The notes beneath the pieces were generated by a model that had not been told where the DNA came from, did not search any database, and saw only the letters and a program-made list of their open reading frames with translations. Below, piece after piece: positions 58,201 to 64,000 of a stretch of DNA of 64,000 nt. Positions within the stretch are counted from its first letter, which is position 1; each line of letters begins with the position of its first letter. Both the position numbers and the translations under genes were made by a program. Origin of the DNA: Hofstenia miamia (taxonomy: Eukaryota; Xenacoelomorpha; Acoela); contig SCFE01000079.1 of assembly GCA_004352715.1 (NCBI GenBank), forward strand, positions 994,871-1,058,870, given 5' to 3'.

Positions 58201-58494
58201 ACTTTTTTGATCAACCTGCGTTTATAACGGAGGTAACAAGAGTGAGCCTACCTTATGAAAAACTATTTGAATTTCAAATTGTATAGATTTTCTATCATTG
58301 TTTTTCATGTAGAGCTGAGTGTTTTAATATACACTGTATATTTTGTTAATTATTATATTGGCTATCAAGATTGCACTATACATTTACATGTAGTAGGTTT
58401 AAAGAAATAAACAGACGAATCTAGTTGCAACTATTGAAGGGGCAGCAATTTTGCTAATGCACCCCCTCATATAATTTTTCTTGCTGGGCCCCTG
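55235..58494. mobile_element. Large non-coding hAT element, copy B
   Basis: 3260 bp from CAGGGGCCCAGC (55235) to GCTGGGCCCCTG (58494), flanked by TCCATAAT (55227-55234) and TCAATAAT (58495-58502), an 8-bp duplication with one mismatch. It is homologous to copy A throughout and lacks both the assembly duplication and the 10390-10605 MITE. It keeps host sequence GAATAGAAAACACATATTTC (57528) that copy A has lost at the MITE site. It has no transposase frame; the 66-codon stretch shared with copy A begins at TTG and is not accepted as a gene. Confidence 0.92.
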
Positions 58495-58502
58495 TCAATA
58501 AT

Positions 58503-58949
58503 GCTGACGAAACAGCGGAGTGGAGTGAAGATTGCCTAACAACGGAAATGTATGTCAAAATATTGGAGTTTGCATACTGCATTGGCTCACAAATATAAAC
58601 TTTTTATTTAAAATTTTTTAAAGTATTCGTATTAATATTATTTGGGTTTATTTTTCAGACAGTAATCGTGCTATATAAAAACTAAGATTAGCCTAATTTC
58701 CCCTATCTGTATTCATCTCCAACTAAAGACGCACAAAATGGCGTTAACTTATATACGCTACTGTTTCCGATGAATTGGAACAGTTACTACAAACAGATTC
58801 TTTTCAAAATTCTCAGATTATAGGATAATTATTTGCATCAATAAAGGAACGTTATTTACTTCTATATCATAATTCATATGTCTTCTGTGATAAACAACTT
58901 AGAAAAGTAATTTTCTTTTCATGAAACTAATATGGCCCAGTATAACAGT
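58503..58949. other. Intergenic sequence without supported gene
   Basis: Nothing recognised between the two elements. Confidence 0.5.
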
Positions 58950-59732
58950 CAGGGGTGGAATGTTTTAAACAAGACCTGTTTAAAACATGTTTTTAATACC
59001 CTTTAAAACAACTGTTTTTTTGCAGTGTTTTTAAAAAAATTTTTTTTCAAATATATTTAGTACTTTATGGAAAGTTTGGAAAATAATTTTTGGGTTTCGT
59101 CCATTCTTACCTTTCATAACCGATTTTATACCGCAAAAACCGTTAAACTTGCGTTTGCTTACGTGTATTCAACAAAAAATAAGTGTTGGTATTTTTATCA
59201 TAATTCAATGTTTGCCACTAGCGTAATGCGGGACACTTAGACCTGTTTAAATGCACTGAAAATTGAAAATGCAAGGAAGATTGAATCTCTTCTTGCCATG
59301 CAGTAGTTTTAGAAGTAAAAAACACATTAAAAAATATAAAATAATGAAGATCGACATATAGTAAAGCCTCAAAACAAAAGAAATTTCACTTAACAAATAT
59401 TTTAATACTCTCCAAATCTTAATGATTCTTGTCAGAGGCTGACTTTAAATTCTCCATAAACTCTTTATTAATCACTGAAAAATGAAAGCAATACGATTTT
59501 CAACGAACAAAGAGGCGGGAAATTATTTTAATCATCATGACTCAGCAAATCTATTAACAAGAAGCTTATAAAACACTGAAATAAAAATTTCATTCTTTTT
59601 TACCACACGATCCTTATTCTATATACGTTTTCAGTAAAATTTTAGTACCTTGAGTTTGATCTGCTTAAGAGCAAAAAACACATTGGTTTAAAACGTTTTT
59701 TTTGTAAAAAATACACTTTTTTGCCAACTCTG
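58950..59732. mobile_element. Putative hAT-like element CAGGGGTGG...CCAACTCTG
   Basis: CAGGGGTGGAATGTTTTAAA at 58950 and inverted GTTTAAAACG...TTTTGCCAACTCTG ending 59732 give an imperfect inverted terminus, with GTTTTAAAC near both ends. No target duplication was seen and there is no coding sequence. Confidence 0.35.
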
Positions 59733-59828
59733 ACAAGAATAGATTTTGAAATTTTCTCACACACAGCAATTGTGACCTATCCCTTCTAAAGGTATACATT
59801 CGGTGGAGATTAATTCTCTGTTCCATTC

Positions 59829-62530
59829 GTGTTGAAATTTTGGAGTCAGATAGATGAGGTGATCAGAACTGTACTCGATAACTGTTTTTCAAATGTTGGT
59901 GACTCTAGATCAAAATTTATTTTGCTTCAAATTCAATTACATTATAATTCTTATCGCAAAGTTGTTGAAGAAAAACTATCTTCAAGGAATGAAAATCCAG
60001 TGTTTTGGAATGCACCTTCGAATAATGTAATATTATCGATAATTGCCTCCACAAATTCTTGCAATGGTTGGAATACATTTGATTATGATGCATAAAAGAT
60101 GAAGATATCAAGGAATATTTCAAAAAAATTGCAGGATGCTTGATCACATTATGTTTACAAAATATGGCAAACAAATCTTTATTACTGGAGCAAAAAATAT
60201 TGTCTCGGAAATAAATCAAGACTTTGGATATGCTTATGACAAGTTAGATCTCACTATAGTGCATATGAAATTATGTAACTTCGCAATTAATATTGTCGCA
60301 AATAAATTAACCATGAATCACGTTGTGTTTGTTAACTTTTGAAATCATCATCAAACTCTTATAGAAGGAAACGAATTACTTTTCAAGAACGTAACTCTGT
60401 TTGGTTGCAAGGGATTAACTGCAATGAAAATAAACTCTAGAAAGTAGTTTCCAACATCTCTCATTTAATAAATTAATGACGACATCCACAAAAAGTGCAA
60501 AAGCCGTAAAAATTAGGATATAGAGTTTTAGCAAAGTATGTCGCAAACTCAAATTCTAGGCATTAGACGAAATTTTTATTTTCAAAATTCGCTAGATGGC
60601 GCATAAAATATTGAATTAGTATCTAAAAAACAAAGGAAAATTTGGTATTTAGAGCTATAGCACTTTTAATATTGCAATTTGTTCGCTGCATGTATTCAGC
60701 CATTAAAATTCGAAATTGACCCAGTAGATGTTTTGACAAATGAGGTTAAATTTAGTAAAGACCTTTTCAAAAATTCGTTAGAATTTTCAAAATTATTGCT
60801 TTGTAAAGGTGATTCCACTTTGATATTTTTATATTACGAAACGAATTATGATTGCCGGACAACTTCTGGTGAACTTGCAGCTGTTTAGTTTATTTCATTC
60901 AGTTTCGATCGTTGGACAAATGAGTTCAAATTATGCCATACACCCGCAGTTTTACACTGCTTTAGGACAGCCAGTACTCTGTCAATTCTTGTTCAACTTC
61001 TTAGTTCTTTTCAGCATTCTATACAGCTCCTTTATTTCTATTATTACATTGTTAATATTATAATTTTAGATATTATTCCCTTTATGATATCAACACTTTA
61101 GTTTATTACAACTTTCGAATTTCTGCTTAACAATTACAACTGATGCATTTCAGAACACTATTACTCTGCGACTTTTGACGTTATGCACTAGGATTATACA
61201 GTAAAATATGCGCGCTAACTAGCTCCATGTGAGACTATTTTTATTTTTTAAATGTATCTATACTGGTTGCAAAGTATCGGCCAAAACAAATTTTCAATTT
61301 ACACTTTCGTAAGATTCGATTATTATAATTAATAGAGTAGACTAAATTTGGATACCTATAACTCCATGAGTTTTTATATTATTGACACATTTTAAATACC
61401 ATTCGATGCGTGCTGAATAGGTCTATGATAACCTGATTTTTAATTTTGGAATTTTTTCAATTTTCTCTATTTTTAGAGCAATAAATATAATTGATAAAAA
61501 CATAACACTTTAATAGCNAGTTATTATTCCCTTTATGATATTAACACTTTAGTTTATTACAACTTTCGAATTTCTGCTTAACAATTACAACTGATGCTTT
61601 TCAACACTCTAACACTTTGCCACTTTTCCCTATGAGAAATAAATTAACCGGAAAATTTGGGCGCTATCTACTTGGATGAGACAGTATTTATTCGCGCTAA
61701 CTAGCTCCATGTGAGACTATTTTTATTTTTTAAATGTATCTATACTGGTTGCAAAGTATCGGCCAAAACAAATTTTCAATTTACACTTTCGTAAGATTCG
61801 ATTATTATAATTAATAGAGTAGACTAAATTTGGATACCTATAACTCCATGAGTTTTTATATTATTGACACATTTTAAATACCATTCGATGCGTGCTGAAT
61901 AGGTCTATGATAACCTGATTTTTAATTTTGGAATTTTTTCAATTTTCTCTATTTTTAGAGCAATAAATATAATTGATAAAAACATAACACTTTAATAGCA
62001 TTTCAAAATTTGCTTTATGTAAACAAAGGATTAGAGCTTCCTTTCATATCTGAAATTATGTCATTGACCTGTCTAGAGCAAAATAATTTTAACCATGGTG
62101 TAGAATAACTTCTGAAGGTTACTGTGAAGTCAATTTTGACGCTGTAGTCATAAATAATTGCCTTTAATACCAAATGCAAAGAATATATTTCACCAATTAA
62201 TGGTGTTGAAGTTGATGACAATATCATCAAAAGATTGGTTGATAAAGTTTAGAATTATTTAAGAATATGAGAACAGGTTTATAGATTACTATTATCGGCA
62301 GACTATGATAGCATTTACATGTATATGTGGGATGGTTTTGGTTAAAATTCTTTGTATTCATAGAACTCTTTAATATTTGTAACACCTATACACAGCCTAC
62401 AAATCAAGCAGGCGAAATTCCTAACCACCAGAAAGATGAAAACGATCAATATTGTAAATTGTGTAATTTATAAGCTACAGCAAAGAAGTAGTTTAAGTCA
62501 TAAACTTTGACTAAGTGGAATGTTTGTCTT
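59829..62530 (+). pseudogene. Second, more decayed beta-helix-like membrane-protein paralogue
   Basis: Nucleotide and translated similarity to 42740-43200: NGWNTFDYD (60070), FTKYGK then FITGAKNIVSEINQDFGY (60148-60225), FAINIVANKLTMNHVVFVN (60283-60340), TLIEGNELLFKNVT (60355-60395). The C-terminal end reappears at 62190-62480 with IDYYYRQTMIAFTCICGM, equivalent to the transmembrane helix of the other copy. The 5' frame 59829-60095 is open for 88 codons without a signal peptide; 48 bases around the other copy's signal/mature boundary are missing here. The centre is replaced by unrelated sequence (60470-62000), including open frames at 60679-60888 and 60848-61063 of unknown identity. Stops occur throughout. 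Confidence 0.65.
61071..61999 (+). repeat. Duplicated 0.45-kb segment across a single N
   Basis: 61071-61517 and 61522-61999 share their first about 95 bases with few changes and their last about 307 bases (from CGCGCTAACTAGCTCCATGT) essentially identically, but differ by a replaced block of about 30 bp net in between. A single N (61518) joins them. This fits two haplotype versions of one locus placed in tandem by the assembler. Confidence 0.82.
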
Positions 62531-64000
62531 GATTTAGCATTTTGAAGTAAAATAGGCACATCCCAATCTTGGTGGGTTCTAGTTCTTCAATTAAAAATTA
62601 AGTAGTTAAAGAAAGTGTAAAAATGTGTTATTTTTGCCTAAATGCCTATCATTGACAATCAATTACTACTAAAAAATTATTCCTTACAAAAGTTGTGTTT
62701 TCAGTTCTGACCGGAGTTTTGAATTAAATTCTTTTAAAATTTCATTCCTATCCTACAAGCAAATTGTATATGCTTACGTTTTTATAATTCAGAAAATTAA
62801 ATATTTTCATACAGTCAGCCAAAATTTTGTTACAAACCTATTAAATTTTAGTTTGCTTACAAAATTTTTCTTCTTATATACATGTTCTTTTTAAAGCATA
62901 ATTTGTTTTTTTATCACCTCTTTGAAATATGCAAAAATGTAATACATTGTCTGATGAGATAATGCTTAGGAGGCAAACTTTGTTCTAAAATTTTGAGCAT
63001 TCATATTCTTTTTTACTTTTGTTACAATTTTTTCGAAGTTTAGGGTTAATATTTTTTCTTCATAATTAAAAAATAAATTACTTTCTTGTTGTAAACAATG
63101 GTCTATCAAATTTCCGTGAGTCACTGTTTAAAGGCTTGGAGAATTTGCAAACATTCCAAACCAAATTAGTGTTCATTTTTTTGGTTTAACTTGCAGGTCG
63201 ATTCTAAATATTTGACAATTATTTGGGAAATTTTCCAAATTTTTGCTCAATGATTTTTAAAATTTCTAAGAATTTATGAAAGATATAAGCAATGACACTC
63301 ATGCAAAGTATTTTATTTCCATCAACTTCATTTCAAATGGCAGATCATCAAACTGCTCTAACAGTATACATTACAGAGTATACATTTTGCGCAATGTATT
63401 AAATTGCATTAATACATTGAAATATTAGTTAACATCAAAATTTCACTCTAATGAAACATTGGAAATTAAATCAATTTTACTTGTATATCTTCTATAAACA
63501 TGTACTGGAAATTTTGCCAATATGGATTAAATATTCCACATTTATAATTATGTTAGTTATTTGCATTATTTCTGGAATGAGCCTACAAAAGTACACCGAC
63601 ACACGTGATATTAATAGTTTTCAAGTAGCATTAATTGTGTATTGAAATTATATGCACATATACTTTAACTTTTTCAATTGTTATCAATGAAAAACTAAAG
63701 TTTTAAAAAATAGTGTATTGCACATTAAAAAATTATGTATAAAATATTTGAGAAATATTTGCCAAAGTTTGGAACATTTCCATTTACAAAATTATGCATA
63801 TTACCTAAATACTTGGCAATTATTTGCCAGATTTTCCAAGAGTATTTATATAGGATAATAGCGTAATAATTAAGTTTGCAATAAACTAAAAAAGACATTA
63901 AAATTTAGAAACCAAAATGTGTTAATGACATTTGACGCAAATAGTTTGATTTTTCAAAAGCCGGTCCGTTTGGAGATGTTGGTTGCAATAGAAGTAAGAA
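62531..64000. other. Intergenic sequence; one short hydrophobic frame
   Basis: The frame 63451-63645 (64 codons, ATG start) contains a plausible membrane helix STFIIMLVICIISGM and a polar tail. It could be a terminal exon or a remnant but matches nothing I know. The remainder shows no gene or repeat. Confidence 0.35.

Noticed and set aside
63451-63645. Third member of the beta-helix membrane-protein family
   Set aside because: Only a generic hydrophobic helix is shared; no ectodomain motif or nucleotide similarity.

Overview
The window reads as AT-rich, gene-poor DNA from an invertebrate metazoan. The evidence is the mix of element classes: hAT, piggyBac, Tc1/mariner, CR1-like LINE, Dong/R4-like LINE, Penelope-like and Ty3/gypsy-like remnants, long (TA)n microsatellites, and a PAN/apple-domain secreted protein of a kind I associate with cnidarians and lophotrochozoans. 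No bacterial operon, CRISPR, rRNA or tRNA was seen. The species cannot be named from sequence alone.

Only two intact, convincing host-type coding sequences are present. Both are on the minus strand and intronless as read: a 413-residue SLC18-like major facilitator transporter (3785-5026) and a 298-residue secreted PAN/apple-domain protein (30936-31832). A third gene, encoding a signal-peptide, beta-helix-like, single-pass membrane protein (42826-45333), is broken by a frameshift and by a 1268-bp transposon in its reading frame. A more decayed paralogue lies at 59829-62530.

Most of the rest is mobile DNA. 6858-11524 and 55235-58494 are two copies of one large non-coding hAT element, each with 8-bp target duplications. 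11676-12078 is a gypsy integrase remnant, 14.2-17.3 kb a decayed hAT transposase, 18090-19185 a Tc1 element, 26439-27705 a piggyBac element, and 47727-48827 another hAT. Short hAT MITEs lie at 20521-20894, 25583-25926 and 50770-51019. Penelope-like pieces occur at 32.7-33.2, 46.1 and 53.7-55.1 kb. A Dong/R4-like LINE sits in a TAA repeat at 37.2-38.15 kb, with a second 3' end at 49.6 kb in another TAA repeat. A CR1-like LINE remnant occupies 39.1-40.2 kb.

The assembly is imperfect. Most N runs abut (TA)n tracts, and three of the four single-N joins separate near-identical duplicated sequence (969 bp at 8.5-10.4 kb, the Tc1 flank at 24.45 kb, about 450 bp at 61.1-62.0 kb). Several apparent duplications are therefore probably unmerged contig ends or haplotypes.

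The most interesting signals are: a folded 3' terminus in the Dong-like LINE that overlaps its stop codon and keeps paired arms despite different sequence in the two copies; the disrupted beta-helix membrane-protein family; a hammerhead-ribozyme-like core at a Penelope terminus; and the pairing of elements with (TA)n tracts and assembly gaps.
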